A DNA stretch of 56,794 bases from Streptomyces toyocaensis (GTDB lineage Bacteria > Actinomycetota > Actinomycetes > Streptomycetales > Streptomycetaceae), in NCBI RefSeq assembly GCF_000725125.1, contig NZ_JFCB01000037.1, forward strand, positions 1 through 56,794, written 5' to 3'. Numbering within the stretch: position 1 is the first letter of the stretch; every line of letters begins with the position of its first letter. The position numbers and the translations under genes were made by a program. The notes beneath the pieces are model-generated. The model did not search any database. It was not told the origin of the DNA and saw nothing but the letters and a program-made list of their open reading frames with translations. Of this stretch, positions 47,019 through 55,812 are shown in pieces.

Positions 47019-48401
47019 TCAGCGCGGCAGGCCCGTGGTGAGGGCGTCGGCGTGGGCCGCCCCCGACTCGGCGACGATCTCCTCGATCGTCTGGGGGGCG
47101 CGTACGGTCGCGAAGGCGACTCCCCCCGTCCCGTCCGGGACGAAGCCGTGGACGGCGGGGCGGGGGAGCGAGTTGTACGCGTAGTGGTGGGCGAAGTAGT
47201 ACGCGCCCGTGTCCAGCGCCGCCGCGTAGTCGCCCTGCTCCAGCAGCGGCAGCTCCTGCCCCTGCGCGAGGAGGTCGCCCGCGAAGCAGGCCGGTCCCGC
47301 CACGTCCTGCACGACCGCCGGCCCTTCCTTGGGCCGCCCCTTCGCGTCGTAGGCGGCGATCCGCAGCGGCCACGACTGAGGCGCGTACACCGTGCGCGTC
47401 GCCACCTGGACGCCCGCGTGGGTCACCGCGACCGGACGCCCGCCCGCGCTCTTGGCGTACTCCACGCGCGCGACCACCGTGCCGTGCTTGGCCAGCAGCG
47501 ACCGGCCGAACTCGGTGACCAGCCCGTACCGCCCGTCGAACAGCCCCGGCACCGTCTCGCGCAGCAGCCGCGCGTACTCCCCGTACGTCGGGCTGCTCGC
47601 CTCGGAGGCGAAGTTCACCGGCAGCCCGCCGCCGATGTCGATGGTGTCGATCTGCCGCCGTCCCGCCCGTCCGTTGATCTCCTCCGCCAGGGCGTACGTC
47701 TCCGCGATCCCCCGCGCCATCATCGACAGCGCGATGCCCTGGGAACCGGAGTGCGCGTGCAGCCGGGTCAGCCACGGCCGGTCCGCGTACGCCCGCACCA
47801 CCCACTCCCGCGCGCCCTCGTCGCGCAGCGCCACCCCGAACTTCGACGTCGCCGTCGCCGTCGACAGCGCCTCGATGGAGCCGCCGCCGACCTGCGGGTT
47901 CACCCGGATACCGATGGGGGACCGGGAGCCGGACCCGGCCATCATGGCGTCGATGCGCGCCAGCTCCTGCGGGTTGTCCGCGTTCACGGCGATCCCCAGC
48001 GCCAGCGCCTCCCGCAGCTCGGCGGCGGTCTTGGCGGGCGAGTCGAGGACCGTCCGCTCCGGCTCCACCCCCGCCGCCCGCGCCAGTGCCAGCTCACCCG
48101 GGCTGGCCACCTCCGCGCCGATGCCCTCCTCGCGCAGCAGCCGCAGCACCGGCACCAGCGGGCTCGCCTTCACCGCGAACGCGTGCAGCACGGGCGTGCC
48201 CGGCGCCGTCACCGCGTCGAACGCCGCCCGCAGCCCGGCCGCCGACTCCCTGATGCCGGTGACGTCGAGCAGGGCCACCAGGGGGGTGTCGCCGTCCAGC
48301 AGTCCCTGCTCGACGGCGGCCCGCACCGCCTCGTCCCGCCGGGCCGCCCGCCCTGTACCCCGCGGGTCCACCTCGTCCGTCAGGCCGTCGTCGTACGTCA
48401 T
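47019..48401 (-). CDS. Diaminopimelate/ornithine decarboxylase-like fold-III PLP enzyme
   Basis: A 460-residue alanine-racemase-fold decarboxylase relative. The PLP lysine is K78 in HAFAVKASPLVPVL. Other family features are GAEVASPGELALA, the HSGSQG glycine loop, DIGGGLPVNF, and the partner-subunit Cys/Asp in GPACFAGDLLAQ, corresponding to the CxxxD motif of lysA enzymes. The sequence diverges from canonical LysA (no DIGGGxG at the usual place and a different C-terminus), so lysine synthesis is not assured; decarboxylation of another amino acid is equally likely. The ATG at 48401 follows GGGGGA; the ATG at 48443 touches its own ribosome site. It is divergent from hutU across 163 bp. Confidence 0.78.
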   Translation of the reverse strand: MTYDDGLTDEVDPRGTGRAARRDEAVRAAVEQGLLDGDTPLVALLDVTGIRESAAGLRAAFDAVTAPGTPVLHAFAVKASPLVPVLRLLREEGIGAEVASPGELALARAAGVEPERTVLDSPAKTAAELREALALGIAVNADNPQELARIDAMMAGSGSRSPIGIRVNPQVGGGSIEALSTATATSKFGVALRDEGAREWVVRAYADRPWLTRLHAHSGSQGIALSMMARGIAETYALAEEINGRAGRRQIDTIDIGGGLPVNFASEASSPTYGEYARLLRETVPGLFDGRYGLVTEFGRSLLAKHGTVVARVEYAKSAGGRPVAVTHAGVQVATRTVYAPQSWPLRIAAYDAKGRPKEGPAVVQDVAGPACFAGDLLAQGQELPLLEQGDYAAALDTGAYYFAHHYAYNSLPRPAVHGFVPDGTGGVAFATVRAPQTIEEIVAESGAAHADALTTGLPR

Positions 48402-48492
48402 CGTGTCCCCCGTCCCATCGGCGTGCTCCCTGTTCGCGCGCATGCCTCCAGCCAAACATCCCGCTCGCGGCGGCGCCGACACACCCCCCGTC

Positions 48493-48530
48493 TTGACTAG
48501 GTCTATTCAGACGTCGAGGATATGAATATC
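48493..48530 (+). promoter_or_regulatory. hut operon promoter with inverted repeats
   Basis: A -35 TTGACT (48493-48498) and a -10-like GAGGAT (48516-48521) have a 17-bp spacer. GTCTATTCAGAC (48501-48512, 4-bp arms) lies inside the spacer, and GATATGAATATC (48519-48530, 5-bp arms) overlaps the -10 and predicted start. This is a classic layout for repressor binding. The regulator is not identified. Confidence 0.55.
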
Positions 48531-48564
48531 TGCAGTAATCATCCGCAGCACGAGGAGGCACACC

Positions 48565-50241
48565 ATGGCCGGACCCGGACCCGGACCCCGCCCCGTCCGA
48601 GCGCCGCGCGGCACCGAACCGAGCGCCCTGGGCTGGCAGCAGGAGGCCGCCCTGCGGATGCTGCAGAACAACCTCGACCCCGAGGTCGCCGAGCACCCCG
48701 ACAAGCTCGTCGTCTACGGCGGGACGGGGAAGGCCGCCCGCGACTGGCGCTCCTTCGACGCGATGGTGCGGACGCTGAGGACCCTCAAGCAGGACGAGAC
48801 GATGCTCGTCCAGTCCGGCCGGCCGGTCGGCGTCATGCAGACCCACGAGTGGGCCCCGCGCGTCCTCATCGCCAACTCCAACCTCGTCGGCGACTGGGCC
48901 ACCTGGGAGGAGTTCCGCCGCCTGGAGGCCCTCGGCCTGACCATGTACGGGCAGATGACCGCCGGCTCCTGGATCTACATCGGCACCCAGGGCATCCTCC
49001 AGGGCACCTACGAGACCTTCGCGGCCGTCGCCGCGAAGAAGTTCGGCGGCACCCTCGCCGGGACCATCACCCTCACCGCGGGCCTCGGCGGCATGGGCGG
49101 CGCCCAGCCGCTCGCCGTGACGATGAACGACGGCGTCGCGATCTGCGTCGACTGCGACCCCCGCGCCATCGACCGCCGCATCGAGCACCGCTACCTGGAC
49201 GTGAAGGCCGACAGCCTCGACCACGCGCTCCAGCTGGCCACCGAGGCCCGCGACGCCCGCCGCCCCCTGTCCATCGGTGTCCTCGGCAACGCCGCCGAGC
49301 TGGTTCCGCAGCTGCTCGCCATGGGCGCGCCCATCGACATCGTCACCGACCAGACCTCCGCCCACGACCCGCTGGCGTACCTCCCCGTCGGCGTCGCCTT
49401 CGAGGACATGGCCGACGCCGCCGCGAAGGACCCCGCGGGCTTCACCACCCGCGCCCGTGAGTCCATGGCCCGGCACGTCGAGGCGATGGTCGGCTTCCAG
49501 GACGCCGGCGCCGAGGTGTTCGACTACGGCAACTCCCTCCGCGGTGAGGCGCGACTCGCCGGCTACGACCGCGCGTTCGCCTTCCCCGGCTTCGTCCCCG
49601 CCTACATCCGGCCGCTCTTCTGCGAGGGCAAGGGCCCCTTCCGCTGGGCCGCGCTGTCCGGCGACCCCGCCGACATCGCCAAGACCGACAAGGCGGTCCT
49701 GGAGCTCTTCCCGGAGAACGAGTCCCTGGCCCGCTGGATCAGGATGGCGGGGGAGCGGGTCCACTTCCAGGGGCTGCCCGCGCGCATCTGCTGGCTCGGA
49801 TACGGCGAGCGCGACAAGGCCGGTGAGCGGTTCAACGACATGGTCGCGAGCGGGGAGCTGGCCGCTCCGGTCGTCATCGGGCGGGACCATCTCGACTGCG
49901 GGTCGGTGGCCTCCCCCTACCGGGAGACCGAGGCGATGCTGGACGGGTCCGACGCGATCGCCGACTGGCCGCTGCTGAACGCGATGGTGAACGTGGCGTC
50001 CGGGGCCTCGTGGGTGTCCCTCCACCACGGTGGCGGGGTCGGCATGGGGCGGTCGATCCACGCCGGGCAGGTCACGGTGGCCGACGGGACGGCGCTGGCC
50101 GGGGAGAAGATCCGGCGGGTGCTCACCAACGACCCCGGGATGGGTGTCATCCGGCACGTCGACGCCGGGTACGACATCGCGGAGTCGGTGGCCGGCGAGC
50201 GGGGTGTGCGCGTGCCGATGCGTGAGGGTGACCCGGCATGA
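48565..50241 (+). CDS. hutU: Urocanate hydratase (urocanase)
   Basis: A 558-residue cytoplasmic enzyme converting urocanate to imidazolone propionate, the second step of histidine degradation. It has normal length, the NAD-binding TAGLGGMGGAQPLAVTMN (about 170-190), the conserved DPRAIDRRIEHRYLD, ICWLGYGERDKAG, DHLDCGSVASPYRETEAM with the catalytic-site Cys, and HHGGGVGMGRSIHAGQV near the end. The ATG follows GAGGAGG. Its stop overlaps the next gene's ATG by 4 bp, so the operon is translationally coupled. The histidase gene hutH is not in the window. Confidence 0.97.
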   Translation: MAGPGPGPRPVRAPRGTEPSALGWQQEAALRMLQNNLDPEVAEHPDKLVVYGGTGKAARDWRSFDAMVRTLRTLKQDETMLVQSGRPVGVMQTHEWAPRVLIANSNLVGDWATWEEFRRLEALGLTMYGQMTAGSWIYIGTQGILQGTYETFAAVAAKKFGGTLAGTITLTAGLGGMGGAQPLAVTMNDGVAICVDCDPRAIDRRIEHRYLDVKADSLDHALQLATEARDARRPLSIGVLGNAAELVPQLLAMGAPIDIVTDQTSAHDPLAYLPVGVAFEDMADAAAKDPAGFTTRARESMARHVEAMVGFQDAGAEVFDYGNSLRGEARLAGYDRAFAFPGFVPAYIRPLFCEGKGPFRWAALSGDPADIAKTDKAVLELFPENESLARWIRMAGERVHFQGLPARICWLGYGERDKAGERFNDMVASGELAAPVVIGRDHLDCGSVASPYRETEAMLDGSDAIADWPLLNAMVNVASGASWVSLHHGGGVGMGRSIHAGQVTVADGTALAGEKIRRVLTNDPGMGVIRHVDAGYDIAESVAGERGVRVPMREGDPA

Positions 50242-51539
50242 GCGGCGGCAACTCCTCCGTGGGGGCTCAGGCGCCGCCGCGGGAACGCACCCCCGTCGTA
50301 CCGCGGAACGACGGCCCGCAGCCCTCCTTCCAGGAGATGTGGCGTCAGCTGCTGCCCGTCGGCCGCAGCGCCGTCTCCGGCGGGTACCGTCGGTTCGCCT
50401 GGACCGGCGCCGACGCCGACTGCCGGGACTGGTTCGAGGAGCAGGCCCGCGGCCGGCGGCTGGCCTACGAGGTCGACCGGAACGGCAACCAGTGGGCCTG
50501 GCTCGGGGATCCCGCGCGGGGGGACGCGGTGGTCACCGGGTCGCACCTGGACTCCGTACCCGACGGCGGGGCCTTCGACGGGCCCCTCGGGGTCGTGTCC
50601 GCCTTCGCCGCGCTCGACGAACTGGGCCGCAGGGGCGTGCGGCTCGCCAAGCCCCTCGGCATCGTCAACTTCGGGGACGAGGAGGGCGCCCGGTTCGGGC
50701 TCGCCTGTGTCGGCTCCCGGCTCACCGCGGGCGCGCTCACGGTGGAGCAGGCCCACCGGCTCACCGACGGGGACGGCATCACGCTCCCGCAGGCCATGGA
50801 GGCCGCCGGACACGACCCCGGCGCCATCGGCGCCGACCCCGAACGGCTCGCCCGCATCGGCGCCTTCGTCGAACTCCACGTCGAACAGGGCCGGGCGCTT
50901 GACCTGTCCGGCGACCGCGTCGGCATCGCGTCCGCCATCTGGCCGCACGGCCGGTGGCGGTTCGACTTCCGGGGAGAGGCCAACCACGCGGGCACCACCC
51001 GGCTCGCCGACCGCCGCGACCCGATGCTGCCGTACGCCGAGACCGTCCTGGCCGCCCGCCGGGAGGCGGAACTCGCCGGTGCCGTCGCCACCTTCGGCAA
51101 GATCGCCGTCGAGCCGAACGGCGTCAACGCCATCCCCTCCCTGGTGCGCGGCTGGCTCGACTCCCGCGCCGCCGACCAGGAGCGTCTGGACGCCGTGGTC
51201 GCCGGGGTGGAGAAGGCCGCCCGCGTGCACGCGGCCGCCCACGGCGTCGGCCTCGACGTCGCACGCGAGTCCTTCACCCCCGTCGTCGGGTTCGACCACG
51301 CCCTGCGCGACGAACTGGCCCGCATCCTGGGCGGCGACGGGGACCTGAAGGTGCCCGTCCTCGGCACCGGCGCCGGACATGACGCCGGAATCCTCTCCGG
51401 GCGCGTCCCGACCGCGATGCTGTTCGTGCGCAATCCCACCGGCGTCTCGCACTCCCCGGCCGAATCCGCCACCGAGGACGACTGCGTGGCCGGGGTCCTC
51501 GCCCTCGCCGACGTACTGGAAGGACTGGCCCGCACGTGA
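50238..51539 (+). CDS. M20-family amidohydrolase (allantoate/N-carbamoyl-amino-acid type) in the hut operon
   Basis: A 433-residue di-metal peptidase-family enzyme. Ligand motifs are VTGSHLDSVPDGGAFDGPLGV, NFGDEEGARFG, LHVEQGRALD and GTGAGHDAGIL. The dimerisation domain carries FDFRGEANHAGTTRL and ETVLAARREAE. Such enzymes hydrolyse allantoate, N-carbamoyl- or N-formyl-amino acids. It sits between hutU and hutF with 4-bp overlaps on both sides, and no hutG-type N-formylglutamate deformylase is present. The likely role is therefore removal of the formyl group from N-formylglutamate, the product of HutF. The commonly transferred name allantoate amidohydrolase is not supported by context. Confidence 0.9.
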   Translation: MSGGNSSVGAQAPPRERTPVVPRNDGPQPSFQEMWRQLLPVGRSAVSGGYRRFAWTGADADCRDWFEEQARGRRLAYEVDRNGNQWAWLGDPARGDAVVTGSHLDSVPDGGAFDGPLGVVSAFAALDELGRRGVRLAKPLGIVNFGDEEGARFGLACVGSRLTAGALTVEQAHRLTDGDGITLPQAMEAAGHDPGAIGADPERLARIGAFVELHVEQGRALDLSGDRVGIASAIWPHGRWRFDFRGEANHAGTTRLADRRDPMLPYAETVLAARREAELAGAVATFGKIAVEPNGVNAIPSLVRGWLDSRAADQERLDAVVAGVEKAARVHAAAHGVGLDVARESFTPVVGFDHALRDELARILGGDGDLKVPVLGTGAGHDAGILSGRVPTAMLFVRNPTGVSHSPAESATEDDCVAGVLALADVLEGLART

Positions 51540-52918
51540 CTGCCACCCCGCGGACGTACTGGCTGGAGCACGCCTGGTTCGGCACCCTCCCCCGAGCTCT
51601 CGGCTCCGCTCGGACAGGGGGGACCTCCATCGAGCCGGGCGTGACCCTGGAGGTCGGGGACGGCCGGATCACCGCCGTCCGTCCGGACACCCCCGCCCCG
51701 CCGCCCGGCGCCGAGATCCTGCGCGGACTGACCCTCCCCGGACTGGCCAACGCCCACAGCCACGCCTTCCACCGCGCCCTGCGCTCCACCGTCCAGGTGG
51801 GCTCCGGCACCTTCTGGACCTGGCGCGAGGTCATGTACGCCACGGCCGAACGGCTCACGCCGGACACCTACCACGCCCTCGCCCGGGCCGTGTACGCCGA
51901 GATGGCACTGGCGGGCATCACGACGGTCGGCGAGTTCCACTACGTCCACCACGCCCCCGGCGGCAGGCCCTACGCCGACCCCAACGTCCTGGGCGAGGCG
52001 CTCGTGGAGGCCGCCGCCGAGGCCGGCATCCGGATCACCCTCCTCGACACCGCCTACCTCTCCTCCGGCTTCGGCCGGCCGCCCACCACCCACCAGCTCC
52101 GCTTCTCCGACGGCGACGCGGACGCCTGGGCCGAACGCTGTTCTCTTCTCAAGGAACGGGATCACGCGCGGATCGGGGCGGCCATCCACTCCGTACGGGC
52201 CGTACCGGCGGAGCAGTTGGCGACCGTGGCAGGGTGGGCCGAGGAGCGGCGGGCCCCGCTCCACGTGCACCTGTCCGAGCAGACCGCCGAGAACGACGCC
52301 TGCCGCGAGGCGCACGGGTGCACCCCCACGCAACTCCTGGCCGTGCACGGGGTGCTCGGACCGCGCACCACCGGTGTCCACAACACCCATCTCACCGCCG
52401 AGGACATCGCGCTCATCGGCGGCAGCGGCACCGGAACCTGCATGTGCCCGACGACCGAACGGGACCTCGCCGACGGCATCGGCCCCGCGGCGGCCCTGCA
52501 GAACGAGGGCTCCCCGCTCTCCCTCGGCTCCGACAGCCACGCCGTGATCGACCTGTTCGAGGAGGCGCGCGCGATGGAGCTGAACGAGCGGCTGCGCACC
52601 CGCACCCGGGGCCACTGGACGGCCGCCGCCCTGCTGCGGGCCGCCTCCGCCGACGGCCACGCCGCCCTCGGCTGGGAGGACGCCGGACGCATCGAGGCCG
52701 GGGCGCGCGCCGACCTCGTCACCCTCGCCCTCGACTCGGTCAGAACCGCGGGGCCGCTGCCCGGGCTCGGCGCCGAGACGGCCGTATTCGCCGCGACGGC
52801 AGCGGACGTCCGTCACACGATCGTGGGAGGCCGGCACGTCGTGCGCGACGGGGCGCACACGCTCGTACCCGACGTACCCGGAGCCCTCGCGCAGGCAGTC
52901 GAGGCCCTGCGCGCCTGA
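51536..52918 (+). CDS. hutF: Formimidoylglutamate deiminase
   Basis: A 460-residue amidohydrolase that converts N-formimidoylglutamate to N-formylglutamate and ammonia. Metal-site motifs are NAHSHAFHRAL, LHVHLSEQTAEN, THLTAEDI and SLGSDSHAVIDLFEEARAMEL; the SDSHAVID block and the TFWTWREVMYATAERL segment mark the HutF branch. The GTG overlaps the preceding stop codon. Residues about 18-32 are encoded by a GC-rich repeat-like hairpin (51588-51623) and look inserted between the conserved YWLEHAWF start and IEPGVTLEV. This stretch lies in the small N-terminal beta domain and may be tolerated as a surface loop. Confidence 0.93.
   Translation: MTATPRTYWLEHAWFGTLPRALGSARTGGTSIEPGVTLEVGDGRITAVRPDTPAPPPGAEILRGLTLPGLANAHSHAFHRALRSTVQVGSGTFWTWREVMYATAERLTPDTYHALARAVYAEMALAGITTVGEFHYVHHAPGGRPYADPNVLGEALVEAAAEAGIRITLLDTAYLSSGFGRPPTTHQLRFSDGDADAWAERCSLLKERDHARIGAAIHSVRAVPAEQLATVAGWAEERRAPLHVHLSEQTAENDACREAHGCTPTQLLAVHGVLGPRTTGVHNTHLTAEDIALIGGSGTGTCMCPTTERDLADGIGPAAALQNEGSPLSLGSDSHAVIDLFEEARAMELNERLRTRTRGHWTAAALLRAASADGHAALGWEDAGRIEAGARADLVTLALDSVRTAGPLPGLGAETAVFAATAADVRHTIVGGRHVVRDGAHTLVPDVPGALAQAVEALRA
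51588..51623 (+). repeat. Repeat-like hairpin translated inside hutF
   Basis: TCCCCC (51588-51593) with GGGGGGA (51617-51623), and CCGAGC (51592-51597) with GCTCGG (51608-51613), form nested inverted repeats within the hutF coding frame. The pattern matches a GC-rich palindromic element that I remember as frequent in Streptomyces genomes (consensus-like CCCCCGAGCTCTCGGC...). It encodes about LPRALGSARTGGTSI without a frameshift. Confidence 0.65.
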
Positions 52919-52938
52919 CGACCCCCCATGAGGACACC

Positions 52939-54123
52939 ATGAGCAGCACCGTCATCAGCAACATCGCCGCACTGGTCACCAACGACCCCTCCCTGGGCGA
53001 CAGGTCTCCCCTCGGTCTGGTCCGGGACGCGGCCGTCGTCATCGAGGGCGACCGCGTCGTGTGGACCGGTGAATCAAGCAAAGCACCCGCCACTGACAAC
53101 CGGGTCGACGCCGGGGGCCGGGCGGTCCTCCCGGGCTTCGTCGACTCCCATTCCCACCTGGTCTTCGCGGGCGACCGCACCGAGGAGTTCAACGCCCGTA
53201 TGTCCGGCCGCCCGTACAGCGCGGGCGGCATCCGCACCACCGTCGCCGCCACCCGCGCCGCCACCGACGCGGAACTGGAGGCGAACCTCACCCGTTTCCT
53301 CACCGAGGCACTGCGCCAGGGCACCACGACCTTCGAGACCAAGTCCGGCTACGGCCTGACCACCGAGGACGAGTCCCGGGCCCTGCGCCTGGCGGCCCGG
53401 CACACCGACGAGGTCACCTTCCTCGGCGCCCACATCGTCGCCCCCGAGTACGCCGAGGACCCGGCCGGCTACGTGGCCCTGGTCACCGGCGAGATGCTGG
53501 ACGCCTGCGCGCCGCACGCCCGCTGGATCGACGTCTTCTGCGAGAAGGGCGCCTTCGACGGCGACCAGGCCCGCGCGATTCTCACCGCGGGCAGGGCCAG
53601 GGGCCTGCACCCGCGCGTCCACGCCAACCAGCTCACGTACGGCCCCGGCGTCCAGCTCGCCGTCGAGCTCGACGCGGCCAGCGCCGACCACTGCACCCAC
53701 CTCACCGACGCCGACGTGGACGCCCTCGCGAACAGCCGCACGGTCGCCACCCTGCTTCCCGGGGCCGAGTTCTCCACCCGCGCCGAGTGGCCGGACGCCC
53801 GCAGGCTGCTGGACGCGGGGGTGACGGTCGCACTGTCCACCGACTGCAACCCCGGCTCGTCCTTCACCTCCTCGGTCCCCTTCTGCATCGCGCTCGCGGT
53901 GCGGGACATGGGGATGACGCCCGACGAGGCCGTGTGGTCGGCCACGGCGGGCGGGGCCAGGGCCCTGCGCCGCGACGACATCGGCCGCATCGCCCCGGGC
54001 GCGTATGCGGACCTGCTGCTCCTCGACGCCCCGTCCCCGGTCCACCTGGCCTACCGGCCGGGGGTGCCCCTGGTGCGCGCGGTCTGGCGGAGGGGACGCA
54101 GGGTGGAGCCGCGGCCGGTGTGA
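52939..54123 (+). CDS. hutI: Imidazolonepropionase
   Basis: A 394-residue amidohydrolase that opens the ring of imidazolone propionate to formimidoylglutamate, the third step of histidine degradation. Metal and substrate residues lie in VDSHSHLVFAGDRTEEF, KSGYGL, HANQL, DHCTHL and STDCNPGSS. The ATG follows GAGGA, 20 nt after the hutF stop. It is the last gene of the hut operon, so gene order (U, M20, F, I) differs from reaction order (U, I, F, M20). A 25-bp stem-loop follows. Confidence 0.96.
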   Translation: MSSTVISNIAALVTNDPSLGDRSPLGLVRDAAVVIEGDRVVWTGESSKAPATDNRVDAGGRAVLPGFVDSHSHLVFAGDRTEEFNARMSGRPYSAGGIRTTVAATRAATDAELEANLTRFLTEALRQGTTTFETKSGYGLTTEDESRALRLAARHTDEVTFLGAHIVAPEYAEDPAGYVALVTGEMLDACAPHARWIDVFCEKGAFDGDQARAILTAGRARGLHPRVHANQLTYGPGVQLAVELDAASADHCTHLTDADVDALANSRTVATLLPGAEFSTRAEWPDARRLLDAGVTVALSTDCNPGSSFTSSVPFCIALAVRDMGMTPDEAVWSATAGGARALRRDDIGRIAPGAYADLLLLDAPSPVHLAYRPGVPLVRAVWRRGRRVEPRPV

Positions 54124-54173
54124 GCCGCGCCGCGGGGCCGGGCGGGACGGGCCCGTCACCCGGTCCATGAGAC

Positions 54174-54240
54174 GCGCCCCGCGCCCTGTGGGTGCCCGCT
54201 GCCCTGAACAGGCATCGGGCACCCGCGGGGCGCGGGGCGC
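54174..54240. terminator. Long bidirectional terminator between hutI and the sigma factor gene
   Basis: The 25-bp arms 54174-54198 and 54216-54240 pair with only two wobble positions around a 17-nt loop. It lies 50 nt after hutI and 31 nt past the end of the convergent sigma gene. Confidence 0.9.
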
Positions 54241-54271
54241 GGTCACGTCATGTGGGGGGACGTGCGGTCCG

Positions 54272-55186
54272 TCACTCCTCGACGGTGAGTCCCTTGCGCA
54301 GTTTCACCAGGGTCCGCGAGAGCAGGCGGGAGACGTGCATCTGGGAGATGCCCAGTTCCTCGCCGATCTCCGACTGGGTCATGCCCGCGACGAAGCGCAG
54401 GGACAGGATCTTGCGGTCCCGCGGCGGCAGTTCGGCGATCAGCGGCTTCAACGACTCGACGTACTCGATGCCTTCGAGTCCGTGGTCCTCGTAACCGATC
54501 CGGTCCGCCAGCGCTCCCTCGGCGTCGTCCTCCTCGGGCTGGGCGTCCAGGGAGGAGGCCGTGTAGGCGTTCGACGCCGCCATGCCCTCGATGACCTCGT
54601 CCTTGGTGATGCCCAGGCGCTCCGCCAGCTCGGCCACCGTCGGCGCGCGGTCGAGCATCTGGGCCAGTTCGTCACCGGCCTTGGCGAGGTCGAGCCGGAG
54701 CTCCTGCAGGCGGCGCGGGACGCGTACGGACCAGGAGGTGTCGCGGAAGAAGCGCTTGATCTCGCCGATGATGGTCGGCATCGCGAACGTGGGGAACTCC
54801 ACACCGCGCGACATCTCGAAGCGGTCGATCGCCTTGATCAGGCCGACGGTGCCGACCTGGATGATGTCCTCCATCGGCTCGCTGCGCGAGCGGAAGCGGG
54901 AGGCGGCGAACTTGACGAGGGCGAGGTTCAGTTCGACGAGCGTGTTGCGTACGTACGAGTACTCGTGGGTGCCTTCCTCGAGCGACTCCAGGCGCTCGAA
55001 GAGGGTCTTGGACAGGGCCCGTGCGTCGACCGCGCCCACCTCGTCGTACGGGGGGATCTCCGGCAGTCCGGCGAGTAGGTCGTCCGGGACGACACCCAGG
55101 TCGTCCTGCTCGATGGGATCCAGATGTTCCGGAGTGGGTGTCGACGTCGCTGCGGGGGTAGGCGATGCGTCGAGCCGGGGTGACAT
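54272..55186 (-). CDS. sigI: SigB/SigF-family RNA polymerase sigma factor, SigI-like
   Basis: A 304-residue group-3 sigma factor. Region 2 is LVELNLALVKFAASRFRSRSEP, EDIIQVGTVGLIKAIDRFE and EFPTFAMPTIIGEIKRFFRDT. Region 3 follows (VRVPRRLQELRLDL). Region 4 is LPPRDRKILSLRFVAGMTQSEIGEELGISQMHVSRLLSR. An acidic, Pro/Thr-rich leader (about 1-45) precedes them. The ATG at 55186 has GGAGG 5 nt upstream; further in-frame ATGs lie at 55198 and 55210. Sigma factors of this class control stress and sporulation genes and are held by RsbW-like anti-sigma proteins. Divergent STAS and RsbW-like genes to the right supply candidate partners. The sigI name rests on remembered S. coelicolor gene order. Confidence 0.9.
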   Translation of the reverse strand: MSPRLDASPTPAATSTPTPEHLDPIEQDDLGVVPDDLLAGLPEIPPYDEVGAVDARALSKTLFERLESLEEGTHEYSYVRNTLVELNLALVKFAASRFRSRSEPMEDIIQVGTVGLIKAIDRFEMSRGVEFPTFAMPTIIGEIKRFFRDTSWSVRVPRRLQELRLDLAKAGDELAQMLDRAPTVAELAERLGITKDEVIEGMAASNAYTASSLDAQPEEDDAEGALADRIGYEDHGLEGIEYVESLKPLIAELPPRDRKILSLRFVAGMTQSEIGEELGISQMHVSRLLSRTLVKLRKGLTVEE

Positions 55187-55434
55187 GATGTCCTCCATCG
55201 TTCTCGGCATGTGGCTGCCGAAGCCGATACGTGCACTGCGGTGTGCGGCGCCTCCAAAGCCGGCCGTGTCGGGTACGTGTCCTACTAGCCCTACCGGCTC
55301 GCGCAACCTCATCGCAAGTGAGATCTGTTCGCATATGTCTGTTTGTGCGTGATTGTTAGAGTGTCGATGCGTGGCCGGAAGGCGTAATGTTCAAAGACGT
55401 CAGCATGCAGCCACGACCTCGGGAGAGAGACGGC
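55187..55434. other. 248-bp divergent region between sigma factor and STAS genes
   Basis: Unusually AT-rich by local standards near 55315-55390 (GTGAGATCTGTTCGCATATG, GATTGTTAGAGTG). I looked for a SigB-type GTTT-N15-GGGTA promoter: GGGTAC occurs at 55271-55276 on the plus strand, but no GTTT lies at the right distance. No other feature is seen. Confidence 0.4.
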
Positions 55435-55812
55435 ATGGACCGCGGGACGGTCGGCAGCGCACAGTCGGGCCGGCTTCTGGTCGAGGTGCGAGAAGAGGGC
55501 CCCAGTGCCGTCGTGACTCCGGCGGGTGAGTTGGATCACCACACCGCCGATTTGTTGCGTGAGCCACTGGAGGGCTGCCTCGCCAAGGGATTCAAGCGGC
55601 TCGTTATCGACTGCTCCCGGTTGGAGTTCTGTGACTCCACGGGGCTGAACGTGCTGCTCGGTGCCCGGCTGAAGGCCGAGGCGGGCGGAGGCGGGGTTCA
55701 CCTCGTGGGTATGCAGCCCGTGGTCGCGCGCGTGTTCGAAATCACGGGTGCGGACGCGGTGTTCACCGTGCACGACACTCTTGAGGCGGCTCTGGCCGAC
55801 GATTCGGCGTGA
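55435..55812 (+). CDS. STAS-domain anti-anti-sigma factor
   Basis: A 125-residue SpoIIAA/RsbV-type protein made of a single STAS domain. The phosphorylatable serine is Ser68 in EFCDSTGLNVLL, with the usual Asp before it; LVIDCSRL and LEAALADD are family features. When unphosphorylated such proteins bind the anti-sigma kinase and free the sigma factor. The ATG at 55435 follows GGGAGAGAG; in-frame ATGs upstream (55387, 55405) have poor sites. It is divergent from the sigma gene and 245 bp before an RsbW-like gene, a layout that suggests one partner-switching module. Confidence 0.92.
   Translation: MDRGTVGSAQSGRLLVEVREEGPSAVVTPAGELDHHTADLLREPLEGCLAKGFKRLVIDCSRLEFCDSTGLNVLLGARLKAEAGGGGVHLVGMQPVVARVFEITGADAVFTVHDTLEAALADDSA

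Noticed and set aside
50238..51539. Name as allantoate amidohydrolase with a role in purine degradation
   Set aside because: No other allantoin or ureide genes are nearby; the operon context is histidine degradation.
55271..55276. GGGTAC as a SigB-type promoter for the STAS gene
   Set aside because: No GTTT element lies at the required 14-16 bp upstream, and the distance to the gene is long.
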